Origin: Theristus sp. LFF4_11
Lineage: Eukaryota > Nematoda > Chromadorea > Monhysterida > Xyalidae
Direction: 5' to 3'
Assembly (NCBI GenBank): GCA_030248135.1
Contig: JASANC010002136.1
Location: 1-64,000, forward strand
DNA length: 64,000 nucleotides
Shown in pieces: positions 55,001 to 64,000 of this stretch (position 1 is its first letter; the number at the start of each line of letters is the position of its first letter). The notes below the pieces were generated by a model, which was given only the letters and a program-made list of their open reading frames with translations, was not told where the DNA came from and searched no databases. A program made the position numbers and the translations under genes.

Positions 55001-57094
55001 GGCCTTCGTCGACCCGGAGTCGATCGCGCGATCCTTGCTGTTCTATGCCGGTTCAGTGGTTTTGCTCTGATGGCATCATGATGATTTCGCAAATTTTGTC
55101 GTTTTCGCTTCACGCTGTGTGGAACACAGGATGGATTTCCTTTAAGCGGCATTCATGCATGACGCAGTATTTAGTGACGTGTAGCTGTGTTAAACAGCAA
55201 ACGCTACGCACTCACTATGTACTGCTTCATGAATGAATGACACGGCATTGACTATTGACTTGTTGCCTTGGCAGTAATAATAGTGTAAAGCCTGTATTTG
55301 GTGCGGTGACTGCGCACCGCAACGTGACATCCGATTAAACCAGGAATGCATTTTTTCTTTCATCTCTGTCGAAAACTACTTTTTTCCATCAGCGCATTCA
55401 CGGGCTCGCTGGTGTCGCATTGCTGCTGGACATGAACGTGTTGCCCATTTACCATGTGTCAAATTCGTTTCAATAAAATTAATTCCAATTCCAACTGATG
55501 TGCGCGCAGGTCTGGACGCGACTCACGAGCGTGTGTCTGCGATCGTCACGAATCGGCACACCGGTCGGGCGACGCTGAGCGTTCTCTCGGATCGGCTCGC
55601 CCACGAGCGACTGCCGTTCGAGTTTCGCGCGAGCACGCCCGTCTACGGAGGACCGCAGTGGCCGAGCGACGTGCACCAGACGGTGACGGCTTGTTTGTGC
55701 TGTTTGCCTCCTCCCGTCTCATTGTCTTGTCTGCTTGTACAGTCCGGGTTTGGTTGGTTTTTGAAATCAAGCAACTCCAATGGCCTCTTGTGTGGCCTGC
55801 TGTGGGTGCCAGCGCGTTTTAAAAAAACTCGTCTCTTGTCTTGTCCGTTCGGAGGATCGAGCCCCGCGGACGGGTGCGTATGGGCATTTAATGGAAGTCA
55901 ATTACTCGGCGGGCGCCCGCCCCACTTGACTGCGTTTGCTAGACGCTTTTCTGGGTCAGCCTTGGCGTAAAAAAACGAGCAAAATTACTGCTCGTTCAAT
56001 GGTTTCCATTTGTGGCCGAAATGTGTCTTCTTGCGTGCAACTCCGTTCTTGCTGTTTTCGCGAGATCAAACGACAAGTAAACATGTGCAATACCAGCAAA
56101 CAAGCATCATGAGATCAGTGTTTCCTGTCGCTCTCCGTGCAGGTGTTTGCCGACCTGCGTTCGTTCTTGATGAACCCGGAGATCTCGCCTCTGATGGCGG
56201 ACGATCTGCACGAGCTGCCGCCTGCCATGGTCACCACGTGCGAGATCGATGTGCTCCGCGACGAGGGTCAGTCTCTCCTTGTTGTTTGTTTGTTTGTTTT
56301 GCGGCTGGCGAGTGTTGTTGCAACTCATCATCATCTGGGCGATGGCGCCGACAGCTGCACGGCAGTCATACGGCTGCTTTTCCTGCGAGCGACAAATGGT
56401 ACGCGTTTAGCGCCGCTCTGACGCGGATACCAGGGACTCGACCACCTGCCGCGAAACCAAGGAGCTCAGGTGGCGTTGCGCGCACGCACCAAGGAAACCA
56501 AGAGTGCCGTCAGCCTGTCGCTGTGTATGTTAGCGGCGGTGGTGTGTGCTGCCTTGTGATTGTCATACACACGCGGGCCTGATCAGTCATCGTCGTTACG
56601 TTAGCCAACTCGATGATTGACTTTCCTTTGACTAAATCGCTTCATTCGGCCATTTCCGGGCGAAATCGGTTTTTTCATGAGGTCAAATCAAACATGTTCT
56701 TTCTGACTCAAGCCATGCGGTGTGGGCGTGCGACAGACGTGCACCACCCGCACGCACGGTCGCATCGCACGGCTTCCATGTTCCCACAACACCAATCAGC
56801 CGAATTGGAAATCCATGAAAATTCTCTCTGCCTTTCGGCCTGGCCAACATCCGAATGCATGGTGATCGAACTGCCAAGAGTTTCGAAGCAATTTCGAAAA
56901 CGCAGACCGCAAAAGCACCCGGTCCTGCAGGCTACCTGTACGCGGAGCACCTGCGTCGTTTCGACGTCGACGTGCACCACGTGCATTACGAGCGCGGCTT
57001 CCACGCGATGCTGAACCTGCACAACGAGCTGCAGGCGGCGCAGCAGATGCTCGCGGACGTCGTCGACTTCGTGCACCGCATTGTGCACGCTTAA
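52013..57094 (+). CDS. Membrane-anchored AADAC/NCEH1-type serine esterase (alpha/beta hydrolase)
   Basis: Nine exons: 52013-52360, 53272-53406, 53758-53854, 54183-54246, 54500-54704, 54915-55050, 55510-55682, 56143-56266, 56931-57094; 481 residues, all in phase. The hormone-sensitive-lipase clan hydrolyses esters such as neutral lipids or arylacetamides, usually at the ER. Seen: a type II anchor ([14 protein letters not shown], about 75-88) preceded by a long Arg-rich cytosolic tail; [12 protein letters not shown] after it, as in AADAC (YYIYTPLPDN); oxyanion loop [10 protein letters not shown] (about 181-190); [15 protein letters not shown]; nucleophile elbow [11 protein letters not shown] (Ser about 258); acid in [10 protein letters not shown] (about 419); and His in HYERGFHAM (about 450). 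All catalytic residues are present. The tail before the anchor (about 73 residues) is much longer than in human AADAC. Substrate unknown. Introns hold four SINE copies, one G-tract element and repeats E and G. Confidence 0.9.
52440..52960. mobile_element. G-tract TIR element in esterase intron 1
   Basis: Ends are inverted: AGCATGAAACATAGTTGTTC then CAG and G-runs on the left; CCCCCCCTAGAACAACTATG then GCATGAAACG on the right. The interior has several runs of 9-12 G and a GATAGATAGCTGG microsatellite. No coding potential. Confidence 0.7.
53560..53712 (+). mobile_element. tRNA-derived SINE copy
   Basis: GTGGCCTGGGTGGTAGCGCA (A-box region), then CTCGGGGGATCGAGCCCCGC (B-box region), then GGCACTTAATGACTGACAGA, CGACGGGCGCCCCACTAG and CGGCGTTCTGTCC tail. 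Intron 2 of the esterase gene. Confidence 0.8.
54003..54145 (+). mobile_element. tRNA-derived SINE copy, A-box decayed
   Basis: CCTCGCGGCTGCTTGTCTGT, CTCGGAGAGATCGAGACCCG, GGTGTATGGGCACTTAATGA, CAGAAAAACTTGATACTTGA then CTCTGAGTTTACCCTGGCTG. Intron 3 of the esterase gene. Confidence 0.7.
54303..54445. repeat. Dispersed repeat family E, copy 2 (esterase intron 4)
   Basis: TTTGGTCCCGAGACTCAATT, GTAAACAGATTCATGCATGA, CGCGGGAATTC, TTGGCAAAGTGATCCCGAGT, ACGTCTGCAAAGACCCGTTG, colinear with 16516-16710. Confidence 0.6.
54733..54860 (+). mobile_element. tRNA-derived SINE copy, 3' part decayed
   Basis: CTCGTGGCCTCCAGTGGTAG then CGCGTTGGACTCTTGTCTGT, GTGGCGATCGAGCCCCGCCG, GGGTGTATGGGCACTTGTCT. The tRNA-like half is the best preserved of the set. 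Intron 5 of the esterase gene. Confidence 0.75.
55142..55250. mobile_element. MITE family B copy (esterase intron 6)
   Basis: Left end TTAAGCGGCATTCATGCATG; right end ACTGCTTCATGAATGAATGA, inverted. The middle has GTGACGTGTAGCTGTGTTAA, resembling the 37322 copy (GTGATGCGTAACTGTGTTGA). About 109 bp. Confidence 0.7.
55797..55975 (+). mobile_element. tRNA-derived SINE copy
   Basis: CCTGCTGTGGGTGCCAGCGC, interrupted by a TTTTAAAAAAACTCG insertion, then TTCGGAGGATCGAGCCCCGC, GGGTGCGTATGGGCATTTAA, TCGGCGGGCGCCCGCCCCAC and the CTGGGTCAGCCTTGGCG tail. Intron 7 of the esterase gene. Confidence 0.7.
56285..56480. repeat. Dispersed repeat family G, copy 2 (esterase intron 8)
   Basis: Blocks TTTTGCGGCTGGCGAGTG, AACTCATCATCATCTGGGCG, ATGGCGCCGACAGCTGCACG and CGGCTGCTTTTCCTGCGAGC, shared with 38212-38425 in the same order. 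Confidence 0.7.
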
Positions 57095-58080
57095 TTCAGA
57101 CTCGCTGTGGCGGTGCTGTCGTTCATCACGCGCTTTTCGGCTGCGTTTTTTTTTGTTGCGTATGTATTGTTAACTTTGTGTTTTTGTTTCTGTTGTTTTT
57201 TTTGCGTGACCACCGGCCGTGTTTCGCTGTTCGTGACTCGTTTTCGCTTTTTCGGCGTTTTTTCTTTATCATTCGTGATGCCGTGCAGTGTGGAACCACT
57301 TTCAGTTTCTTTGGTTTTCATGTTATTCGCAATGACCTTTTCTGTTATTTCAATTCGTGACCTTTTATTTTTTTATGATTTTGTTACAGTTCGCTAGCTT
57401 TTCTATCACAGAGTTTATATTTTGAGAGGAATATTTCCATGGATTTTTTTAAACGTGTTGTTTAGCTTCAAGAAATTCAGATTTTCCGGTCGCTTTATGC
57501 TTTGCACTTTTTTCTCTCGCACTGATGCACGGTGTTTTTGACGCATTGTTTTGTTCCCGTTTTCTGAAACAACATTTCTGTTGCACCTTGCACATATTCC
57601 CGTTGTTCAACTGTTGTTTTTTGTGATATTTTCATCAACTTTTGATTTTGTTTTCTTCCGCACTCTGAGCACAAAATGCACTACGGTAGCACTTCATCTG
57701 TAAATAATAAAAAGTCATCTTTTGAGATTTATTTGTAGATTTTAGCTTGTTTGCCAATTTGTTTTCTGTTTTTTTTGCCCGACACTGCATCGCGTTGATC
57801 GTGTTATTTGTTGTATCTTCTTTTATCTTTATTGTTTTTGTAAGCATTTTTTATGACTCTGCATGTGATGTGAAAAGTACACAAATGAATATGGGCTGAA
57901 TTCATATTTACACTGTTATCGACCGTTGTTGTTTGTTGTGGGCGATTTTATGATTCGGGCAATAAAAGTACAGAAACCGAAGCAAGCTGGCGTTTTCACT
58001 TGTTACACTGTTGCCACAATTTTTGGCGCGAGCTGGTTTTGATCAAACCAAACTTTTGAGAGCAAAAATTGAAATGAAAA
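57095..58080. other. Esterase 3' region and short intergenic spacer
   Basis: T-rich, without exons. An AATAAA at about 57961 is a plausible esterase polyadenylation signal, only 120 bases before the proposed start codon of the next gene on the same strand. Confidence 0.55.
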
Positions 58081-60894
58081 ATGTTTGAACCAGTGGATTT
58101 GACAGGTGTTCCAGTTTTCGTTTTCAATTTCAATTCAATGCTATTTTATTTTTCATTTTATTTCGACTACAGTATATTCAGTATTCTTGTCTGAGGGCGG
58201 TGTGCCTCTTCAATGCAACAAACATGCGCACAGCCACACGTGTCTTGCAAGAAAGCGCGCCATCTTTAGACAAGGAGCTACAGTCGAACTCATAGGCAAT
58301 CAGCTGATTGGTTGATGACCACGTGATGCGTGCATTGCTGTAGGGGCGGAGTCTGTTTTGCACAGAAAGCATGCATTGCGTGGTCACCAACCAATCCGCT
58401 GGTTGCCTGTATTCCAGAGTCTACCTTCAAGTTTGTTGATAACGATGACGTCTCGGAACCGTTGCCAAGCGCGCAGTTGGTGGACTCGTTTCGTCGAGAT
58501 GGTTTCGTGATCATCAGGTAAAGGCACTTTCGCATGACATGTAGTGGAAACGCAGACGTGTTCGGGTGTTTCGTTGTTTGTGCCGAACCGATCCATCATG
58601 AAAATGGGTGCCGTCTTCTCAGGCCAGCGCCAGCACCGCGATTTTTGCCCGTGATCAATCAGTGAAAACTTTGCGCGCTTGCTGGTGTATTGTTTCGTAA
58701 ACAGCCAATCAGCGCAAACCTGATTCAAAAATTCTCTTGTAGAAACTATATCAAACAAACTGGCTGCATGTGATGAATCAAAAGTTTTTTTTTCAAAAAA
58801 ACGGTTGAAATTTGCACGTGTTTTGCAACCATTACCTAGAAATCTGTTCTCCGCCGCTGAGTTGGCGAAAATCACGGCGGGTCTGGAGGACTGTCGCGGT
58901 TTCTGGGACGCCTCGTGGGTGCTCAAGGACACCGGCGGACTGACGTACTCGCAGAGCGGCTGGAACGACCCGGGACGGGACGTGCTCGGACGGGTCGCGG
59001 GCAATGCGAAGACCGTCGGTATTGCGGAACAGGTTGGCAGAACGCGGTGCCGGTTGTTGTGGCTGTATAATGCACTTACCAATCATAATCGCTACTGAAC
59101 CGAATAAACGTTAAGAAAGGGTAAATGGCTCATGTGGCATTAATTATTTCAGAGTTAGGGGAGTGGGGCGATAGCGACAAATTTTCCAGTCACTTGAGTC
59201 TTCTGTCAGTGTTATTCTTCTGTTTCAGCAGACTGGCCGGTTTCGGACCACCGCTTGATGCGACCAATGAATTGTTAGCGTGTTATCTGAATTCATTGTA
59301 AACTCTGTAAACATTTCTCAGTTACTCGGTGAGGGTGAACTGTACCTCTACAACGGCAAAGTGATCATGAAACAGGCACACACTGGCGGAATGGTGCATT
59401 GGCATCAAGACTATGGGTGAGATATGAGAGAAAAAGGTTTTGTAGTTGTTCTTATAAACAAGCTGTTTGAAAAAGAAGGTTTGCAAAAAGTTCACGCTTG
59501 CAAAAAAGTTTTTCTTGGGTTGCATTCTTTTGTTTTTCATGTGGCACCACTTGATTGTCGTTTTTGTGTTATTTTTTCTTCAGTTACTGGTACAACAACT
59601 TGGCCCCGTTTCCGTATTTCGTCACTTGTGTTGTTGCGTTGACGCAAAGCGACAGACACAATGGCGGCTTGAGGGTATATTACCTTTTGGTTGTTAAAGT
59701 TGAACGGTTTAAAATTAGCGCACGCTGATTGGTTGAAGCATCAGCATCTTGAAGCGCTGAAGCCATTTGTGTGCACTGATTGGTCGGATCAGCAGCCACT
59801 GCAACCAATCAGCGATCAGCGCGTGTCGCACACTCATGTTTTTTTTACAGCTGCTCAGTGGCAGCCATCGTGCGGGACGACTGGAGCACGTGATACGCGC
59901 TGGGCAGACAATCGCAGACCCGGAACGAGTCGAACTGCTGCGAGAGGTCTCGGCAGTTTTGTTAAAGTTTTGGAAAAAACTTTTTAACAAAAATTTTTTA
60001 CGTTTTTAATTTAATTGTATTGTATTTGCAGCCCCCACCGGTTCCAGAGACCCGAAGGTACCAAACTCCGATAGTTTTGGCTCTGTGTGTGTGTGTGGGG
60101 GGGGGGGGGGGGTTGAGTGAAGGGACGCTGAGCGTTCCGTACTAATGTGGAGCAATGTCCTTGCGACGAGGGGGGCAGGCTTTAAGCCTCGCCCAGCTCT
60201 GGGGGCACCAGTGATAGAAGCCCTATTTCGATTTCGGCGGCTTTCGGCCGCTACATTCCGATATATGGCAGCGAATCCGAAAGTCTCCTCTGTTTGCGAA
60301 CATTTTCAACAGCGGGACAAAAAGTATGGTTTTCAGAAACTGACGACGGTGTGCGCCGATCTGGCGCCGGGCGATTGCCTGATGTTTCACGTGAACATGC
60401 TGCACGAGAGCAGTCCGAACGACTCGCCGAACAAACGCTGGCACTTGATCTTCAGGCAAGCGCTTGGTTGCTTTGTTTTGTGTTTGTTTCACGATGTTTT
60501 GTTCGCAGTTTTTTGAAACAGTTTTTCACAGACATTACTGTGGGGGCGGAGTTTGGTTTGCATGCATCACGTTATCACCAACCAATCAGCTGATTCCCTA
60601 TAATTTAGAGTTCGACTGTAATATTATTGTGTTCGTGCAACCGCGATATCGTTCGTTCTTCGTTTCGCGAGCTCTATGTTCTGTGCGCGAACAATTGACA
60701 GATTCAAACAAGCATACTTCAGCTACAACGCCCGCTGCAACAGTCCCCCGCGGCGACATTACAACGCGTGCTATGGGGAGTACCAGCTGCACAGATTCGA
60801 CGCGCACGCAGTGAAACAGTGCACTGACTGGACGGTGCACCCGCGGCAGTACGTCGACCCGAACGCAAACCCGAATTTGAACTTGAATGCTTGA
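58081..60894 (+). CDS. Phytanoyl-CoA dioxygenase (PhyH) family enzyme
   Basis: Eight exons: 58081-58105 (tentative first exon), 58418-58517, 58840-59032, 59322-59416, 59584-59674, 59851-59946, 60337-60455, 60723-60894; 296 residues, all in phase. PhyH enzymes are Fe(II)/2-oxoglutarate dioxygenases that hydroxylate substrates such as phytanoyl-CoA. Seen: RRDGFVIIRNLFSAAEL (family start), GGMVHWHQDYGYWYNN with the Fe-binding H-x-D (HQD, about 131-133), NGGLRLLSGSHRAG, and GDCLMFHVNMLHESSPN with the distal Fe-binding His (about 223), followed by KRWHLIFSYNARCNSP holding the 2-oxoglutarate-binding Arg candidates. The iron triad is complete. No C-terminal peroxisomal SKL signal is seen; substrate is unknown. 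The 25-base exon 1 is inferred from an ATG plus a phase-compatible donor. Intron 7 has a GC donor (CAG|GCAAGC). Confidence 0.85.
58279..58425. mobile_element. MITE family A copy in PhyH intron 1, overlapping the exon 2 acceptor
   Basis: Left end TACAGTCGAACTCATAGGCA then ATCAGCTGATTGG; right end CCAATCCGCTGGTTGCCTGT then ATTCCAGAGTCTAC, a diverged inverted copy of CCTATAATTTAGAGTTCGAC. The AG at 58416-58417, used as the exon 2 acceptor, lies inside the right terminal repeat. Confidence 0.75.
60060..60200. other. GT/G-tract and flanking repeat in PhyH intron 6
   Basis: A GTGTGTGTGTGTG run followed by about 14 G, near 60084-60112. The preceding CCCGAAGGTACCAAACTCCG resembles AACGCTAAGGTACCAAACTC near 25078 in an Srt intron, hinting at another dispersed repeat. 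Confidence 0.45.
60538..60622. mobile_element. MITE family A, right half
   Basis: GTGGGGGCGGAGTTTGGTTT, GCATGCATCACGTTATCACC, AACCAATCAGCTGATTCCCT then ATAATTTAGAGTTCGACTGT and A, the perfect family right end. The left half is absent. Lies in PhyH intron 7. Confidence 0.8.
60638..60722. mobile_element. MITE family C right half ending at the PhyH exon 8 acceptor
   Basis: TCGCGAGCTCTATGTTCTGT, GCGCGAACAATTGACAGATT, then CAAACAAGCATACTTCAG. The family right end TGACAGGTTTAAACAAACAT plus ACT matches with a few substitutions. The acceptor AG (60721-60722) follows immediately. Confidence 0.6.
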
Positions 60895-61251
60895 GAACGC
60901 TTTGGAGTTGTTGTTTTTTTGGTGTGACATTTTCGATTTATGTTTTTATGACGCGTGATCACATCCTTGTGTTGATATTCACTGTTTCGGTTGTACGAGC
61001 GTAGTTGGATATGACTTTGGCTTCTTCCTTGAGTTTGTTTGTGATTTCAATGCTCTGGATGTTGCCACGGTGTGACTGTGTGCGTGGATGTAGCATGCAG
61101 TTCTGTCAAACAGTGTGTTCCGCGTTACCTTATTTTGGTATTAAAATGACTGGCGAACTTGTCGGTAACAGTATTCCACGAGAGAGGAAGCTTGTTAGCC
61201 AATATTCGGTTTGGCAGCTGATTTACGTCGGCTGTATACTGACAGATTTCT

Positions 61252-62350
61252 ACAGGGTGGGCCAAAAAAAAGGTTCCAATTCTAAAATGCTCTCACTGGC
61301 GTGTGCGGAGGTGTTTAGAGCTGAAAATTGGAACACTATTAGAAAACATTTGGAGGTTTTTCTGACCAAATTTTTGTTACGGTATGGGTATGTTCCCCTA
61401 TCACTCAAAACATCAGAATATCTGAAAAACATGAAAAACAGACAAATGTGGTGAAATAAAGAGGGTTGATTTAGCTGAAACAAGAACCTCATGGCTTAAA
61501 ATTTGGAACACTGTTAGAACACTTTGACAATTTTTTGTGATCAAATTTTTTTTGGTTTACACGTTTCTGTTCATTTTTTACAGTGCAATTTTTAAAAAAT
61601 AGCGATTTTTGACGAAAAACAACGTTCATTCATAATCTCATTGTTTATCATTGCTCATAAACGGACTTCCGAACTGATGTATCGCCATGCGGGGTAAAAT
61701 TGAATTTTGTACAAATTGCCGAACCACTATGGAAAAGTTATTCGCATGTTCCGACCAATTGGCAGACCAGACTCGCTTCTCTGCCGTCCACTTAACCATG
61801 ATGGCAGCAACGACTGAAAATCGAATTGCATCTTTCACTGCAGAAAATAACCAGTCTGCTATGGTGAAAAATATTGTATCAGAGTGGCAAATTGTGTGAA
61901 TTAAAAAAAGAAAAAACAGTTTGCATCTGGAAAGATAAATTCGCATCTGTTCTGGGCAGAACCGCTCACGCACGCTCAGACTCGAAGTGAAACTTCAGGT
62001 TGATCAATGACTGTTCAAATGCAATTCAGCATTCGGCATTTCCAAGCTACTGTATTGTTTTTTTTCATCTTTTTTTGAGTAGTGAACACTCAGGTTGTCA
62101 CCAACGTTCATCATTTAGTCTCTGTTACAGCTAAATTAACCCTCTGCATTTCACCACATTTGTCGATTTTTTCATGTTTTTCAGATATTCTGCTGTAGTG
62201 AGTGATAGGGGCAACATACCGTGAAAAAAAAATTGGTCAGAAAAACCTCCAAATGTTTTCTAACAGTGTTCCAATTTTCAGCTCTAAACACCTCAGCACA
62301 CGCCAGTGAGAGCATTTTAGAATTGGAACCTTTTTTTGGCCCACCCTGTA
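61252..62350. mobile_element. Foldback element family D, copy 2
   Basis: Left end TACAGGGTGGGCCAAAAAAA then AGGTTCCAATTCTAAAATGC; right end inverted, TTAGAATTGGAACCTTTTTT then TGGCCCACCCTGTA. The inverted arms extend about 200-250 bp (shared AACATTTGGAGGTTTTTCTG, GTGGTGAAAT, AGGGTTGATTTAGC-type blocks). TA at both edges suggests a Tc1/mariner-type target. The interior has no intact transposase. Confidence 0.85.
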
Positions 62351-62567
62351 GATCAACTGGCGTGTGTTTAGCTTTTCTGTACTGGCACAGTGGAAGACCA
62401 CAAACAAGCAAAACACGCCGGAATTCAGATTTCCGCGCAAAGTAATACTCTTTCCTTCTGAATTTTTCTGCGGAGTCAAAAATAACTTCCAATTCCACGC
62501 TCAGCTTTCAGTACTCTGTTATCCCAAAAAACTGTCAAAAACAAAACTTTCACATTCCGTAAAAATC

Positions 62568-62674
62568 ATGAATCTATTACCAACGGACATGCTGTCCATC
62601 AGCGGCGAAAAAGAGCGAACATCGATCACGACATCGATGGGCGAGGAAATCGGCGAGATACTGAAATTTGTCCA
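62568..62674 (+). CDS. Possible first exon of an unidentified gene (runs out of window)
   Basis: An ATG at 62568 opens 35 codons with balanced, protein-like composition (MNLLPTDMLSISGEKERTSI, then GEEIGEILKFV), ending at a good donor CCA|GTGAGT (62675). I do not recognise the peptide and could not find a convincing second exon before 64000. It could also be chance. Confidence 0.35.
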
Positions 62675-64000
62675 GTGAGTTTTTGAATTTTTTCCGATGT
62701 TTTAGTTGAAGTACATAATTTACGTACGGCAGCAATTTTTTTGCCCAACTGTCACATCAACCATAGTCGCATTATAAAATACTCGCTAAATCCAGCATAG
62801 TAAATGTGAATGTGCAACAGACGACGTTTTCGGACGAAAAACGATTTATTACGTGCTCGTTTCAAAGTCATTTTTTACGCAAAACTTGTCTGGAACACCG
62901 GAACACGAGGTCTCTGGACTATAAGTACGTGTGGCCTCGCCTGTGTGCTATGAAATTTGAATTACAGGGCAACCGAAAATTATTATCTTCGGTTGAAAAC
63001 TATAGTTTAAAGAAAAGAAAACACAGCTGGGAAACACATTGAAACAACCCCACTGACCGCCGCCGAAAAGTCTCCGTGTAACAATTTTAAAGGAACATAT
63101 TCCACATTATCTACACATTGTTCCATTTACCCACCCAAACGTCATGTCACCGTATAAACCCATACCCACCCAAACGTATAAAAACACAGACACTTCACAA
63201 AAATCAACGGTTACACTTTTTGACAGTCCAACGTTTCGGAGTTGCGCAACACCGCTGCCTTGTTTAAACAGTGGTGTATGGAATAGAGTCATTTTCAAAG
63301 TTGGGATTCCGTTCAAATTGGAACAGCGGACAGAATTGGCGTGGCTTGTCTGCTTGTCATTTGAACGACGCAAAAATGTGGTATTACGTTTAGTTCCGGG
63401 CCGCATTTTCACACTATTATGCGAGAACACATTCGTGTTCGCTTCAAAATTTTTCTGAGGCTCAGTAAAATATGCTACTCTTTAGTTGTTATGATCTGAA
63501 AATCACTTTCGTCGGTGACCGTTTTGACGTTTTAAATTGCTAACCATTATTTCTCAGTGTCATGCAACATGCTAAAGTCATTGTTGACCTATAAATTTTA
63601 TTTTATGGAGTTTTCGTTGGTATTTCTTCTATATTTTTCACTGTGTTTATACAGTTTGAAAGCTGAACATTTCACCGTTTCAAGAATATATGGTGTGGTA
63701 TGTTTTTTGTCCTTAAATTTGAAAGTTTAAAAATCTGGGTTCCTGGGAATTTTACGTCCCAATGAACATTTTGAACAGTTGTTGTGTTGTTGTTGCAATT
63801 TCCGCGGGCGAGACTCAATTTGAAACGCTATAAAGTGTTGATTAATTTGCGCTTCACCATATCCACTTACAAGAACTCTCATAGGCTTCCATAGTCAGTG
63901 AACACGACGCGGGTGGGTGGGGCGCGAAAAAAGCGTTTCACGTTACTTATTTTTCACCAAGATAAATTGGACGCATTTACGAAAAATATCGCGGAGAAAT

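Larger units (their letters stand above)
60895..64000. other. 3' end of window: intergenic, foldback element, possible new gene
   Basis: AATAAA near 61454 could end the PhyH transcript but lies inside the foldback element at 61252-62350. After 62350 there is one plausible first exon (62568-62674). The rest, 62700-64000, has open frames of up to 107 codons on both strands with no family resemblance. Confidence 0.5.

Noticed and set aside
63107..63458. Overlapping open frames of 104 and 107 codons on both strands
   Set aside because: Neither has splice-site support or family resemblance; overlapping open frames on both strands suggest chance.

Overview
This is a 64 kb piece of a nuclear genome, almost certainly from a nematode. 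Genes are split into 2-14 short exons with GT-AG (rarely GC-AG) introns. Two families point to Nematoda: a serpentine-receptor class T (Srt) GPCR and a secreted DB-module protein. Introns and spacers are loaded with small transposable-element relics, so the species is probably not a compact-genome Caenorhabditis; I cannot name it.

Layout. 35-791 (+): last two exons of replication factor C subunit 4. 1295-6447 (+): malonyl-CoA synthetase (MatB/ACSF3 type), 11 exons. 7610-9698 (-): secreted DB-module protein. 9.7-14.9 kb: gene-poor. 14933-17626 (+): GT31 beta-1,3-galactosyltransferase-like enzyme. 18891-22705 (-): inositol 2-dehydrogenase (IolG-like), 6 exons, with a 1.6 kb intron holding a satellite and a large inverted-repeat element. 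24172-26609 (-): Srt chemoreceptor. 26.6-34.4 kb: no host gene found; several inverted-repeat transposon relics, including a mirror-image mariner-like element. 34476-40019 (+): importin alpha (KPNA3/4, ima-3 type), 12 exons. 40.0-44.0 kb: spacer with a MITE cluster. 44034-49667 (+): TM9SF1-type nonaspanin, 14 exons. 49.7-52.0 kb: spacer with a MITE and a 269-bp direct duplication. 52013-57094 (+): membrane-anchored AADAC/NCEH1-type esterase, 9 exons, with several tRNA-derived SINE copies. 58081-60894 (+): phytanoyl-CoA dioxygenase family enzyme, 8 exons. After that come another foldback element and a possible first exon at 62568.

The genes are a mix of housekeeping and accessory functions and do not form one pathway. 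Three lipid-related enzymes (malonyl-CoA synthetase, esterase, PhyH dioxygenase) are present, but only the last two are adjacent. Exon borders were set by hand from splice consensus, reading phase and remembered family sequence, and nearly all junctions keep phase. The clearest unusual theme is that ends of small TIR elements sit exactly at, or supply, splice acceptors of host exons, in the malonyl-CoA synthetase and the PhyH gene. No previously undescribed enzymatic or defence system was found.
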